Source: Fibrobacter sp. (lineage in GTDB: Bacteria > Fibrobacterota > Fibrobacteria > Fibrobacterales > Fibrobacteraceae). From it: a DNA stretch of 64,000 nucleotides. The notes beneath the pieces are model-generated. The model saw only the letters and a list, made by a program, of their open reading frames with translations, was not told the DNA's origin and did no database searches. Numbering within the stretch: position 1 is the stretch's first letter; each line of letters starts with the position of its first letter. Shown here in pieces: positions 20,025-29,636 of the stretch. The stretch is taken from positions 1 through 64,000 of the forward strand of contig JAGCPF010000001.1 in the NCBI GenBank assembly GCA_017642335.1. The letters run 5' to 3'. A program made the position numbers and the translations under genes.

Positions 20025-21848
20025 CTATTTCTTTTCAGACCTAATGAAAGTATAATCAATGATTTCATCGTCACAATCATAATGTACCCGGTAACCAGAA
20101 TACCATGGAGTCACCTTCTTGCGTTTGTAAATTTCCCCTGGCTCATCTGAAGTAGGCGGAATACTCCATTCCATACCTTCTGTTTCCGGAGTACAATCGG
20201 GGGCATCGAAAGACGGGTCATCTATTATATCATCCCACGTTTCCAGAGTCCAGGCTCCATCCTCGCGATATCGATAATAATTTTGATGCAAACAAAAGTA
20301 TGTCCCAGTTGTTTCAGTACCTGATTCACTATTAAAGCATTTCTCCAACAACCCTCCCACACGGTCGCCAACATTGGCTTCCTTTGGCAAATTCAAGACA
20401 TCGTATTCTTCATCGGTCAATCCCTCTTTACGGGAATCCGAATATTGTTGCGGGACAATGTGTGCCGGCAACCATGCGCCATGATCACAATAGAAATATT
20501 TTCCATCAGCCTCGCTTATTAAAGAACCAAGAACGTCATATCCAAACTCAACTTCATCATAATGGCCATGACAAAAGCCCAATTTTGAATCATAGCCTCC
20601 CTCATTCCACTCTCCTTTTCCAAAATAATCATTGTATTGATATTGGAAATACTTCGTTTCGCCGGATACATTAACAGAGCATACATCGCCAAAGTCCGTT
20701 GTGTCCGTAAAACATTCATACTCTATCTTATCGTTGGACCAGGAATAATTCTTTTCGTCATCAACCTTGGATTTATTAAAGCACACATAATAATCCTCGC
20801 CGTTGGTATAAACAATTTTTTCCTTTGCCCCTTTATTTTCGGCATTGCACTCCTTTTCTAGAAGGTCCAGACATTCTATACCGTCCCACGCACCATCGCC
20901 CAAGTATTTATAGCAAGAACCGTTTTTACAAACGTCACCTACCGACACTCCCGTAGTATCACAAGTAACACTTCCGTCGGCGGCATTCCAGGAGCCTTGT
21001 TCGCACTTGTAGTAATTTGTGTAATCGTGATCGTACTTTGGATTGTCAGCTACATGAACGACGGAATCTACCAGCCCTTCATTTTCTGCGTTGCATTTCT
21101 TGAAAGAATATCTTTGGATTAAGTCCCTAGCTTCTAATCGAAATCGATTAATCACAATTGCACCTTCCGGCGGCTCATCCCCTTCGGGAAGAAGAGACCA
21201 TTTATTATTCTCACATTTATAATATGGACTACTACTACACCAAGTATTGGTGTAATACGTCCCATCAATTTCATACGATTCATCACAATCTAAATTTGGC
21301 TCCTGACCACAAGAGAACGGATTAGAATCATCCCTAGAAGCCGACCTCTCATCATCATACACCCACTCATTGTCTTCGCACATGTAGAATCGTATTTTCA
21401 TAGTCGCCTCTAAATCTACCACTGAATCAACAAGCCCTTCGTTCTTGGCATTGCACTTCCGGAAATCGGCAAAGGTTCTCGTACTAAGGCAGGCAGCGCC
21501 TAAGCATTTTTGCAAGACCATATCATCCACAACAGGAATATCTGCTTCAGAGACGCTGATCCATTTGCCATTTTCGCATTTGTAGTAAGAGGATTCCGCT
21601 TTTTTTGGAGGCTGTGTGCTGACGACTTTTAGATATCGGCCGTCAACTTCCATGCTATCGCTACAAACCAGATTCTCGATTTTTGAAGGCGAACTTGTTG
21701 CAGGAGACGGATTCTCGACACTGGAATCATCTAATTGCACCAAAACCTTATCACCGCCATCGCAGGCGGTCAAGGCAAGAGACAATCCAAAGGCCAACAC
21801 GCAGGCGGCTTTGAAAAAGCATTTATTTTCCCCGAACAACATTGACAT
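20025..21848 (-). CDS. Cys-rich repeat lipoprotein, array paralogue 1
   Basis: About 607 residues. A type II signal peptide ends in the lipobox LALTAC-D near residue 30, so the mature protein should be lipid-anchored. The rest is made of Cys-containing modules of about 45 residues of the form C..ENEG...YYKCENGKW (for example KKCNAENEGLVDSVVH and YYKCEQGSW), ending in a conserved block RKEGLTDEEYDVLNLPKEA and a basic C-terminus. I chose the ATG at 21848 because GGAGG lies five bases upstream; earlier in-frame starts lack this. It is the last gene of a five-gene tandem paralogue array. The family appears Fibrobacter-specific; function is unknown, but a surface-exposed binding role is plausible. 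Confidence 0.75.
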   Translation of the reverse strand: MSMLFGENKCFFKAACVLAFGLSLALTACDGGDKVLVQLDDSSVENPSPATSSPSKIENLVCSDSMEVDGRYLKVVSTQPPKKAESSYYKCENGKWISVSEADIPVVDDMVLQKCLGAACLSTRTFADFRKCNAKNEGLVDSVVDLEATMKIRFYMCEDNEWVYDDERSASRDDSNPFSCGQEPNLDCDESYEIDGTYYTNTWCSSSPYYKCENNKWSLLPEGDEPPEGAIVINRFRLEARDLIQRYSFKKCNAENEGLVDSVVHVADNPKYDHDYTNYYKCEQGSWNAADGSVTCDTTGVSVGDVCKNGSCYKYLGDGAWDGIECLDLLEKECNAENKGAKEKIVYTNGEDYYVCFNKSKVDDEKNYSWSNDKIEYECFTDTTDFGDVCSVNVSGETKYFQYQYNDYFGKGEWNEGGYDSKLGFCHGHYDEVEFGYDVLGSLISEADGKYFYCDHGAWLPAHIVPQQYSDSRKEGLTDEEYDVLNLPKEANVGDRVGGLLEKCFNSESGTETTGTYFCLHQNYYRYREDGAWTLETWDDIIDDPSFDAPDCTPETEGMEWSIPPTSDEPGEIYKRKKVTPWYSGYRVHYDCDDEIIDYTFIRSEKK

Positions 21849-21904
21849 GACAACCTCCATGTTCAGAAGCAATTAAAAAAATACAAAAGAAACTCAAAAC
21901 AAGG

Positions 21905-23548
21905 CTAATTCTTTTCGAACCGGCCGAATATATACCCTACAAGTTCATCATCGCAATAAAATACATCTTTAGTAGACCCATCCGTCGTTATAGTGTTGCG
22001 CCGAACGGCGATTCGTTTGTAGTTTTCTCCCGGAAATTGCGATCTGGGCAAATAGCTGTATTCCGCACCTTCCGATTCAGGAGTACAATCAGGTGCGCCG
22101 TCGTGTTTATCGTTTATCAGATCTTCTTCCGTTTCCAACGTCCAGCTGCCATCTTTGCGATACCGGTAATAATTTTGCGACAAGCAGAAATCATACGTTT
22201 CGTAACGCCACTCATCCGGCGCGCCCAACTTCAGCTTCTTATTATCGAAGCAGTTCTCCAACAAGCCGCCGGCACGGTCCCCTACCGAAGCCTCTTTAGG
22301 CAAGTCCAGAACATCGTATTCCTCGTCGGTCAGGCCCTCTTTACGCGGATCCGTATATTGATGCGGAACAAAACCAGCCTCCAACCATTTGCCCTCATCG
22401 CAGTAATAATATTTTTCGTCTGTCCGAACATACCGCAGTTTAGTAACAACTTGCGGACAATAGCCAAGCACAGGGTCTACAGTGGATTCCACCCAGATAT
22501 TTTCTAAATCAAAATGGCCCCGATAATAGTCCACATTCATAAACATATAATACCGTGTACTATCTCCCAACTTGACGGAGCATGTATCACCAATTTCCGT
22601 TTTCTCCGTAGTACAATAATAATCGGTTTCACTCAAATCCGTCCACTTGCCGTCAACGCACTTGTAATACAGCTCAATGACATTCGGGGCTATACCGTAA
22701 ACATGTTTTTCTGTTTCTCCCTCGCTTTCGGCAGTACATTCCTTGGTCCACTGGGCCGAAGAACTATCAGCATAATTACTTCGATCACCATTATTTTCAG
22801 TGTAGGCCAAAGACTTCCAAATGCCGTCACCCATATAGATATAAGTACGATGACCAGGACATGTTTCAACACCATATCCCATTCTGTTTATTATACTACA
22901 AACCTTTTTTGTACAAATCGCCCCCACTGAGATTCCCGCAGTATCGCACTCAGGAAGAAGCTTATCCAAACAAATTATAGGGTCCCAATCTCCGTCGCCC
23001 AAATATCTATAGCAATAATCATGAATTCTGCAATCGTCACCTGGCAACACTCCAGCGGTATCACAAGCAACACTTTTGGAGGCGGTATTCCAAGAGCCCT
23101 GTTCGCATTTGTAATAACTTGTATATTCGTAATCAAACTTTGACTCAGCCACATGAATAACAGAATCTATCAGCCCTTCATTTTCAGCATTGCATTTTTT
23201 GAAAGAAAGTCTTTGGATTAAGTCCCTACCTGATAATGGAAATGGATCCATCACAATTGCACCATGCGGCGGCACATCCCCTTCGGGAAGAAGAGACCAT
23301 TTATTATTCTCACATTTATAATATGGACTACTACTACACCAAGTATTTGTGTAATACGCCCCATCAACTTCATACGAATCATCACAATCTATTTTTGGTT
23401 CATAATCACAATAGATTACATTGGAATTACCCCTAGAAGCCGACATCTCATCATCGCCATCGCAGGCGGTCAAGGAAAGCGTCAGCAAAAAGGCCAGCGC
23501 GCAAGCGGCCTTGAGCAAGCATTTATTTTCCCTGAACAACATTGACAT
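21905..23548 (-). CDS. Cys-rich repeat lipoprotein, array paralogue 2
   Basis: About 547 residues, with lipoprotein signal ending LSLTAC-D. It shares the YYKCENNKWSLLPEGD and KKCNAENEGLIDSVIH modules with paralogue 1 and the CTAESEGETEKHVYGI module with paralogues 4 and 5, and it has the conserved end block RKEGLTDEEYDVLDLPKEA. It lacks the first two modules of paralogue 1, so module number varies between copies. The start at 23548 is preceded by GGAGA. The gap to the next gene is under 60 bases, consistent with one operon. Confidence 0.75.
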   Translation of the reverse strand: MSMLFRENKCLLKAACALAFLLTLSLTACDGDDEMSASRGNSNVIYCDYEPKIDCDDSYEVDGAYYTNTWCSSSPYYKCENNKWSLLPEGDVPPHGAIVMDPFPLSGRDLIQRLSFKKCNAENEGLIDSVIHVAESKFDYEYTSYYKCEQGSWNTASKSVACDTAGVLPGDDCRIHDYCYRYLGDGDWDPIICLDKLLPECDTAGISVGAICTKKVCSIINRMGYGVETCPGHRTYIYMGDGIWKSLAYTENNGDRSNYADSSSAQWTKECTAESEGETEKHVYGIAPNVIELYYKCVDGKWTDLSETDYYCTTEKTEIGDTCSVKLGDSTRYYMFMNVDYYRGHFDLENIWVESTVDPVLGYCPQVVTKLRYVRTDEKYYYCDEGKWLEAGFVPHQYTDPRKEGLTDEEYDVLDLPKEASVGDRAGGLLENCFDNKKLKLGAPDEWRYETYDFCLSQNYYRYRKDGSWTLETEEDLINDKHDGAPDCTPESEGAEYSYLPRSQFPGENYKRIAVRRNTITTDGSTKDVFYCDDELVGYIFGRFEKN

Positions 23549-23574
23549 GACAATCTCCATGCACAGAAGCAAAT

Positions 23575-25341
23575 CTACTTCTTTTCGGATCGGCCAAAGA
23601 TGTGATCTACAAGGGCGTCAGCACAAGAACATTGCTCTTTAATAATGCTATCCGGCTCTGTTACGGGGTCGCACTGTATGCTGGTTCGTTTGTAGATTCT
23701 TCCCGGATTTCTCGGCTGAGGGAGTAAAGTGTATTCAACCCCCTCCGTTCCAGCCGTGCAAGGAATCGCGTTGTTCATTTTCAAGTCATCTTCTGTTTCC
23801 AAAGTCCAAGTTCCATTATCGCGATACCGATAATAATTTTGCGGCATACAGAAGTCATACGTCTCATAACGCCACTCATCCGGTCCGCCCAAATCCAGTT
23901 CCACATCGACAAAACAATACTCTAGCAAGCCTCCAACACGGTCCCCGACCTCCGCTTCCTTGGGCAATTCCAAGACATCGTATTCCTTGTCGGTCAAACC
24001 CTCTTTACGCGGGTCCGCCTCCTGACGCGGGACAAAACCCGCCGCCCGCCATTTACCGTAGTTGCAGTAATAAAATTTTCCATCTTTCTGAACATACTCC
24101 GGCTCTATACTAACCTGCGGGCAATAGCCCAATTCGGGGTCTACACTGGATTTCACCCAAATATTACCGTAATATGACCGAAGCTGATAATAATCCGTAT
24201 ACATAAAAATATAATGCTGCGTACTATCACCCGATACAAAAGAGCAAGTGTCTCCAACATCTGTACTCTCCGTGGTGCAGTGATAACCGACCTCATCAAT
24301 TTTCTTCCACCCGCCGTTAACGCACATGTAATACAATGCTATGGTATCCGAACCTACACCATAAACGATTTTTTCCTTGTCCCACCTATTTTTAGCGGAA
24401 CAATCCTCGAACTTTTTGGGAATGTCTTCAGAAACACTTGTATCTCCATCAGCTCGGTAGAGCAATAATTGCATCCATGCGCCTTCACCTTCATAAACAT
24501 ACACGCCAGTCCAAGGTAGTTGATTGAAAAAACCCACGTTACTTTTCTTCCTGCAGAATGCACCCACTGGAACCCCGGCCGTGTCACAAGTGGCCGACAA
24601 GCCTCCAGCACCCCAAGAACCATTTTCACACTTATAATACATCATTCTGCCGTACTTGGGATTACCAATCCACGACGAGTCGACAATGCCTTCGTTTTCT
24701 GCGTTGCATTTCTTGAACTTCAACTTGCCAACTTCTTCTGTGCGATTGGCAACATCATAATCCGTAAACTTTTTCGCATCTTCAGGAACATTCTTAGCAG
24801 GAACAACGGACCATTCATTGTGCTGGCACTTAAATGTACAGCCTCCTAAGTCAAGATATAAAAAACCAGTAAAGGAATAGTAATACCCATCAACTTGCAG
24901 TGATTCGCTGCATACATAAGGCGGAGCAGCGATCTCGAGAGTGTCGCAGTAGGCGGAATCCATCTCAGCAGATGGTCCCGTCACACTCGACGGATCATAG
25001 TCCTCGCAAAAAATGGCTTTCTCCGCAATATAACACACCCCGCTTTCAGGAACTTCATGCCAGGTTCCCTGCTCGCACTTGTAATAAGCAACGGTTTTGC
25101 CATGAGTCCCACTATAAACTGTTGAATCAATCATTCCCTCGTCGTCTGCTTCGCATTTTTGAAAATTATAAGATTCCCTTTCTGCAGTATTCTCATCGGA
25201 TTTTGACCGAGAGGACGACATCGCACCATCGCCTTCGCAGGCCGTCAGGGAAAATGCAAGCCCGATTGCCACCGCAATGCAGGCCATTCCAAACCGAAGA
25301 TTGTTTTTTTCACATATTTCGCCATAACGACTCCCTTCCAA
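23575..25341 (-). CDS. Cys-rich repeat lipoprotein, array paralogue 3, with atypical start
   Basis: Up to 588 residues. The lipobox FSLTAC-E is intact and the body has the family modules (KKCNAENEGIVDSSW, YYKCENGSW, RKEGLTDKEYDVLELPKEA). The start is odd. The best ribosome site (GGAAGGGAG) and ATG (25325-25327, frame MAKYVKK) are out of frame with the lipobox by one base. A run of seven A in the coding strand lies between them, and eight A would restore a perfect lipoprotein signal. As it stands, translation must begin at the TTG at 25341 or at a weak ATG near 25287. Either the gene is phase-variable or slipped, or there is a sequencing error. Confidence 0.65.
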   Translation of the reverse strand: MEGSRYGEICEKNNLRFGMACIAVAIGLAFSLTACEGDGAMSSSRSKSDENTAERESYNFQKCEADDEGMIDSTVYSGTHGKTVAYYKCEQGTWHEVPESGVCYIAEKAIFCEDYDPSSVTGPSAEMDSAYCDTLEIAAPPYVCSESLQVDGYYYSFTGFLYLDLGGCTFKCQHNEWSVVPAKNVPEDAKKFTDYDVANRTEEVGKLKFKKCNAENEGIVDSSWIGNPKYGRMMYYKCENGSWGAGGLSATCDTAGVPVGAFCRKKSNVGFFNQLPWTGVYVYEGEGAWMQLLLYRADGDTSVSEDIPKKFEDCSAKNRWDKEKIVYGVGSDTIALYYMCVNGGWKKIDEVGYHCTTESTDVGDTCSFVSGDSTQHYIFMYTDYYQLRSYYGNIWVKSSVDPELGYCPQVSIEPEYVQKDGKFYYCNYGKWRAAGFVPRQEADPRKEGLTDKEYDVLELPKEAEVGDRVGGLLEYCFVDVELDLGGPDEWRYETYDFCMPQNYYRYRDNGTWTLETEDDLKMNNAIPCTAGTEGVEYTLLPQPRNPGRIYKRTSIQCDPVTEPDSIIKEQCSCADALVDHIFGRSEKK

Positions 25342-25392
25342 TTCCCATACACATATTTATAAACTAACAAAATCAGATACCGCAAATTTCAA

Positions 25393-27027
25393 TTACTTTT
25401 TCTCGTACCGGCCAAAGATGTACTCTACAAGGTCATCAGCACAATAACATCGCTCTTTAATAATGCTATTCGGATCTGTTATGGGATCGCACTTAATGCT
25501 GATTCGTTTGTAGATTCTTCCCGGTTCTCTCGGCCGAGGGAGTAAAGTGTATTCAACACCCTCCGTTCCAGCCGTGCAAGGAATCGCGTAGTTCATTTCC
25601 AACTCAGTTTCCGTTTCCAATGTCCAGGAACCATTTTCGCGATACCGATAATAGTTTTTCGACATGCAGTAATCATACGTCTCGTAACGCCACTCATCCG
25701 GCCCGCCCAACTCAAACTTCTCATTATCGATGCAGTTCTCCAACAAACCGCCGGCACGGGCCCCTACCGAAGCCTCTTTTGGCAAATCCAGAACGTCGTA
25801 TTCCTCGTCGGTCAGGCCCTCTTTACGCGGATCCGTATATTGATGCGGGACAAGACAAGCCTCCAGCCATTCACCATTACCGCAGTAATAAAATTTTTCG
25901 TCTTTCCGAGCATACTTCCATTTATATGCACCATCAGCTAGCGGACAATAGCCAAGCACAGGATCTACAGTGGATTCTAGCCAGCTATTTTCTAAATAAG
26001 AATCCTCCCAATAATGGCCCACATTCATAAACATATAATGCCGCGTACTATCTCCCACCGTGACGGTACACGTATCGCCAACATCCGTTTTCTCCGTAGT
26101 ACAATAATAATCGGTTTCACTCATATCCGTCCACTTGCCGTCAACGCACTTGTAATACAGCTCAGCAACATTCGGGGCTATACCGTAAATATGTTTTTCT
26201 GTTTCACCCTCGTTTTCGGCAGTACATTCCTTGGTCCACTGCGCCCAAGAACTATCAGCAAAATTTTTTCGATCACCATTATCGGTAGTGTGGGTCAAAA
26301 TCTTCCAAGCACCGTTGCCCATATAAATATACGTATTATCGCCGGAACATATTGTATAATATCCCATTGAGGATTTTGTACGATAACAATGCGATTTTGT
26401 ACAAATCGCCCCCACTGAAACTCCCGCAGTATCGCACTGAGGAAGAAGACCATCCAAACAAATTATAGGGTCCCAAGCTCCGTTGCCCAAGTATTTATAG
26501 CAATAATCATGCATTCTGCAATCGCCACCTAGCGCCACTCCAGCGGTATCACAAGCGGCACTTTCGTCGGCTACATTCCAAGAGCCCTGTTCGCACTTGT
26601 AATATGTTACATATGTTTCATCAATCTTTGACTGTGCTTCATGAACGACGGAATCGACCAGTCCTTCATTTTCAGCATTGCATTTCTTGAAATAAAGTTT
26701 TTGGATTAAGTCCTTACTTTTTAACGGAAATGGATCATACACAATTGCACCTACATCCCCTTTAGAAACAGGAATCCATTTATTATTCTCACACTTATAA
26801 TATCTATCACCACAACTTCCATAATGAAGACTGTTATTGTAAAACTTCCCATCAATCTCATACGATTCATCACAAAGTATATTTGGTTCATAATCACAAG
26901 AGACCGCATCCCTAGAAGCCGACACCTCATCATCGCCATCGCAGGCGGTCAAGATGAGTACCAGCAAAAAGGCCAGCGCACAAGCGGCCTTGAACAAGCA
27001 TTTATTTTCCCTGAACAACATTGACAT
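25393..27027 (-). CDS. Cys-rich repeat lipoprotein, array paralogue 4
   Basis: About 544 residues; the lipobox is LILTAC-D. It is closely related to paralogue 2: it has the same module order, including CDTAGVALGGDCRMHDYCYK, the CTAENEGETEKHIYGI module and RKEGLTDEEYDVLDLPKEA. Its C-terminal end (CTAGTEGVEYTLLPRP) instead matches paralogue 3. This points to recombination between neighbouring copies. The start at 27027 has GGAGG upstream. Confidence 0.75.
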   Translation of the reverse strand: MSMLFRENKCLFKAACALAFLLVLILTACDGDDEVSASRDAVSCDYEPNILCDESYEIDGKFYNNSLHYGSCGDRYYKCENNKWIPVSKGDVGAIVYDPFPLKSKDLIQKLYFKKCNAENEGLVDSVVHEAQSKIDETYVTYYKCEQGSWNVADESAACDTAGVALGGDCRMHDYCYKYLGNGAWDPIICLDGLLPQCDTAGVSVGAICTKSHCYRTKSSMGYYTICSGDNTYIYMGNGAWKILTHTTDNGDRKNFADSSWAQWTKECTAENEGETEKHIYGIAPNVAELYYKCVDGKWTDMSETDYYCTTEKTDVGDTCTVTVGDSTRHYMFMNVGHYWEDSYLENSWLESTVDPVLGYCPLADGAYKWKYARKDEKFYYCGNGEWLEACLVPHQYTDPRKEGLTDEEYDVLDLPKEASVGARAGGLLENCIDNEKFELGGPDEWRYETYDYCMSKNYYRYRENGSWTLETETELEMNYAIPCTAGTEGVEYTLLPRPREPGRIYKRISIKCDPITDPNSIIKERCYCADDLVEYIFGRYEKK

Positions 27028-27051
27028 GACAACCTCCATGTTCAGAAGCAA

Positions 27052-29037
27052 TTAAAAAATACAAACGGAACTCAACTTTTGGGACTGGCTGAAAATGTAC
27101 CCTATAGTTTCGTCGTCGCATTCATAATAGAGGCTGGAATCAGAATCCCATGAGGTCACCTTCTTGCGTTTGAGGATTTGTCCCGGTTCACCTGAAATAG
27201 GCGGAATACTCCATTCCATACCTTCTGTTTCCGGAGTACAATCGGGGGCATTGAAAGAGGGGTCATCTTGTCTGTCATCCCATGTTTCCAGCGTCCAGGT
27301 TCCATTTTCACGATATCGATAATAATTTTTAGATATGCAGTAATGATACGTCTCGCAACGCCTCTCTTCTGGCGTACCCAATGGCATTTCCCTATGATGA
27401 AGGCAAACCTCCAGCAAGCCGCTGATACGGTCCCCTACTGAAGCCTCTTTCGGCAAGTCCAGCACATCGTATTCCTCGTCGGTCAGGCCCTCTTTGCGCG
27501 GATCTGTATATTGATGCGGGACAAGACTAACCTCCGTCCATGTGCTAAAATAAGCATCGCAGCAATAATATTTTCCGTCTTTCAAAGCATACATCTGGTC
27601 GTTATAAAATTTCGGACAATAACCAAGCACAGGGTCTATAATGACCCACATATCCGTATAGGTATAATTTCGCAGTTTCGCATTCATATACATATAATAC
27701 CGCGTACTATCTCCCAAATTGGCGAAGCACGTATCGCCAATTTTCGGTTTCTCAATAGGACAATAATAATCGGTTTCACTCATATCCGTCCACTTGCCGT
27801 CAACGCACTTGTAATACAACTCAATAACATCCGGGGCTATACCATAAACATGTTTTTCTGTTTCTCCTTCGTTTTCGGCAGTACATTCCTTGGTCCATTG
27901 CGCCAAAGAGCTATCAGCATAATTTCTTCGATTACCATAATCATCAGTGACGGTCAAAGTTTTCCAAACGCCCTTACCCATGTAGAGATACGTATGAAGG
28001 CCATCACATCTGCTAGACATACATTTATGATCCACACAATAACAAGAATCTTTTGTACAAATCGCCCCCACTGAAACTCCCGCAGTATCGCACTCAGGAA
28101 GAAGATTGTCCAAACAAATTACACGATCCCAAACACCATCGCCCAAGTATTTATAGCAACGATCATCAATTATACAATCGTCACCTGACGACACTCCCGC
28201 AGCATCGCAAATAGCAGTTTCATCGACTTCTTTCCAATAGCCTTGCTCGCACCTGTAATATATCTTATCTGGGGAACCGAATCTCTGATAAGCGGAATTT
28301 ATCAACCCTTCATTTTCAGCATTGCATTTCTTGAAATAAACCCAGACTTCCCCGTGATTAAAAGCCTTATTAGAACTATTTAGCACTATCGCACTATCCG
28401 GCGGGACATTCCCTTTGGGAAGAAGAGACCATTTATTATTTTCACATTTCGAATATCGCGGCATCGAAGAACAAGGTCTCGTGATTTCATAATACACTCC
28501 ATCCACTCCATACGATTCATTACACGACATACCTATTTTAAAATAACGAAAATCAGCATCACAAGAGGCTTCATCATCATACACCCACTCATTGTTTTTG
28601 CACGTGTAGAAATCTATAGTCAACGTGATGGAATCCACATATAATTCATATTCCTCTACCGTTGAATCAACAAGCCCCTCGTTCTTGGCATTGCACTTCC
28701 GGAAATCGGCGAGGTCTCTCTTAATATGACCATCAACGCCCAAGTATTTTGTGAAAACTTTAGTTTCCTCACTAGAATAAGCTTCCGCTTCATCGACGCT
28801 GATCCATTTGCCATTTTCGCATTTATAGTAAGAGTAAGAATATCCATCACCATCTGTATTGATGACTTCCAGATATCCGCCGTCAACTTCCATGCCGTCG
28901 TTACAAGCCAAGCCCCCAATTTCTGTAGGCGAATTTACATCAGTAGCATCGCAGGCGGTCAAGATGAGTACCAGCAAAAAGGCCAGCGCACAAGCGGCCT
29001 TGAACATACATTTATTTTCCCCGAACAACATTGACAT
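27052..29037 (-). CDS. Cys-rich repeat lipoprotein, array paralogue 5
   Basis: About 661 residues, the longest of the array; the lipobox is LILTAC-D. Its N-terminal modules (ENGKWISVDEAEAY, FRKCNAKNEGLVDST) match paralogue 1, its middle matches paralogues 2 and 4, and its end (CTPETEGMEWSIPP, YKRKKVT-like) again matches paralogue 1, so it is a mosaic. The start at 29037 has GGAGG upstream. It is the first full gene of the array, with a 16-bp palindrome at 29113-29128 in its upstream region. Confidence 0.75.
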   Translation of the reverse strand: MSMLFGENKCMFKAACALAFLLVLILTACDATDVNSPTEIGGLACNDGMEVDGGYLEVINTDGDGYSYSYYKCENGKWISVDEAEAYSSEETKVFTKYLGVDGHIKRDLADFRKCNAKNEGLVDSTVEEYELYVDSITLTIDFYTCKNNEWVYDDEASCDADFRYFKIGMSCNESYGVDGVYYEITRPCSSMPRYSKCENNKWSLLPKGNVPPDSAIVLNSSNKAFNHGEVWVYFKKCNAENEGLINSAYQRFGSPDKIYYRCEQGYWKEVDETAICDAAGVSSGDDCIIDDRCYKYLGDGVWDRVICLDNLLPECDTAGVSVGAICTKDSCYCVDHKCMSSRCDGLHTYLYMGKGVWKTLTVTDDYGNRRNYADSSLAQWTKECTAENEGETEKHVYGIAPDVIELYYKCVDGKWTDMSETDYYCPIEKPKIGDTCFANLGDSTRYYMYMNAKLRNYTYTDMWVIIDPVLGYCPKFYNDQMYALKDGKYYCCDAYFSTWTEVSLVPHQYTDPRKEGLTDEEYDVLDLPKEASVGDRISGLLEVCLHHREMPLGTPEERRCETYHYCISKNYYRYRENGTWTLETWDDRQDDPSFNAPDCTPETEGMEWSIPPISGEPGQILKRKKVTSWDSDSSLYYECDDETIGYIFSQSQKLSSVCIF

Positions 29038-29112
29038 GACAGCCTCCATGCACAGGGGTACTTAAACAAAATACAATATAAACAAAACCATATAAACTAG
29101 TTAAATGTTTTT

Positions 29113-29128
29113 CTGTTGTAAACAACAG
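29113..29128. promoter_or_regulatory. Palindrome upstream of the lipoprotein array
   Basis: CTGTTGT-AA-ACAACAG is a perfect 16-bp palindrome in the leader of the lipoprotein gene that starts at 29037. It has no T-run on the minus strand after the stem, so an operator is more likely than a terminator. Confidence 0.35.
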
Positions 29129-29231
29129 CAACATTGCCCCATAAAACGAATCCGCTGGGGCGCTGCTAATTGTTTTCACATTCAAGGCCGCTGTACTCGC
29201 CCTGCCATCTTCGGTGTATTTATAGAGAACG

Positions 29232-29534
29232 CTATGAGATGGGTGTATCACCATAAGGGTCCTCATCGTTCGGGTCGCAACAAGGGTGCACAGTCGAATC
29301 GGCGGGTATATCCTCTTTTGCGACAATCCGCCATTCATCATCCATGCATTTATAATATATGGTCTGCGCACAAGAACCTGTCATGTGATTAGTCAGGCCC
29401 ACATATATCCCGTCCGTTTGCAAGCTCTTGTTGCAAGTAAAGAACGGAACATCCGCAGAATCCAAATTAAAGGAGTCACCGCAGTAAGGCGTGTCTTCGG
29501 AAAATACCCTAACATCGTCAGGAACGCCATACAC
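29232..29534 (-). pseudogene. Fragment of an array lipoprotein
   Basis: A 100-codon ORF encodes family modules only (CNKSLQTDGIYVGL, then TIYYKCMDDEWRIVAKEDIP). It has no signal peptide, no lipobox and a weak start, and it lacks the conserved RKEGLTDEEYD block. It lies directly upstream of the array in the same direction. It is best read as the decayed remnant of a sixth copy. Confidence 0.5.
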
Positions 29535-29600
29535 TCTAATACAAACTAATAAAAATAATTCTTTTTTGAACGTAAATAAATTAAAAAATACAATACAAAA

Positions 29601-29622
29601 AAAGACCGCTTTTGCGGTCTTT
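29601..29622 (-). terminator. Terminator of the caspase operon
   Basis: AAAGACCGC-TTTT-GCGGTCTTT is a perfect 9-bp stem. On the minus strand it is followed by a run of T, 15 bases after the stop of the caspase-like gene. Confidence 0.8.
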
Positions 29623-29636
29623 GGGATTGTGGAGCA

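Noticed and set aside
20025..29534. CRISPR array or intergenic tandem repeats
   Set aside because: The repeats are in frame, protein-coding modules of different length; there are no uniform direct repeats with spacers and no cas genes.
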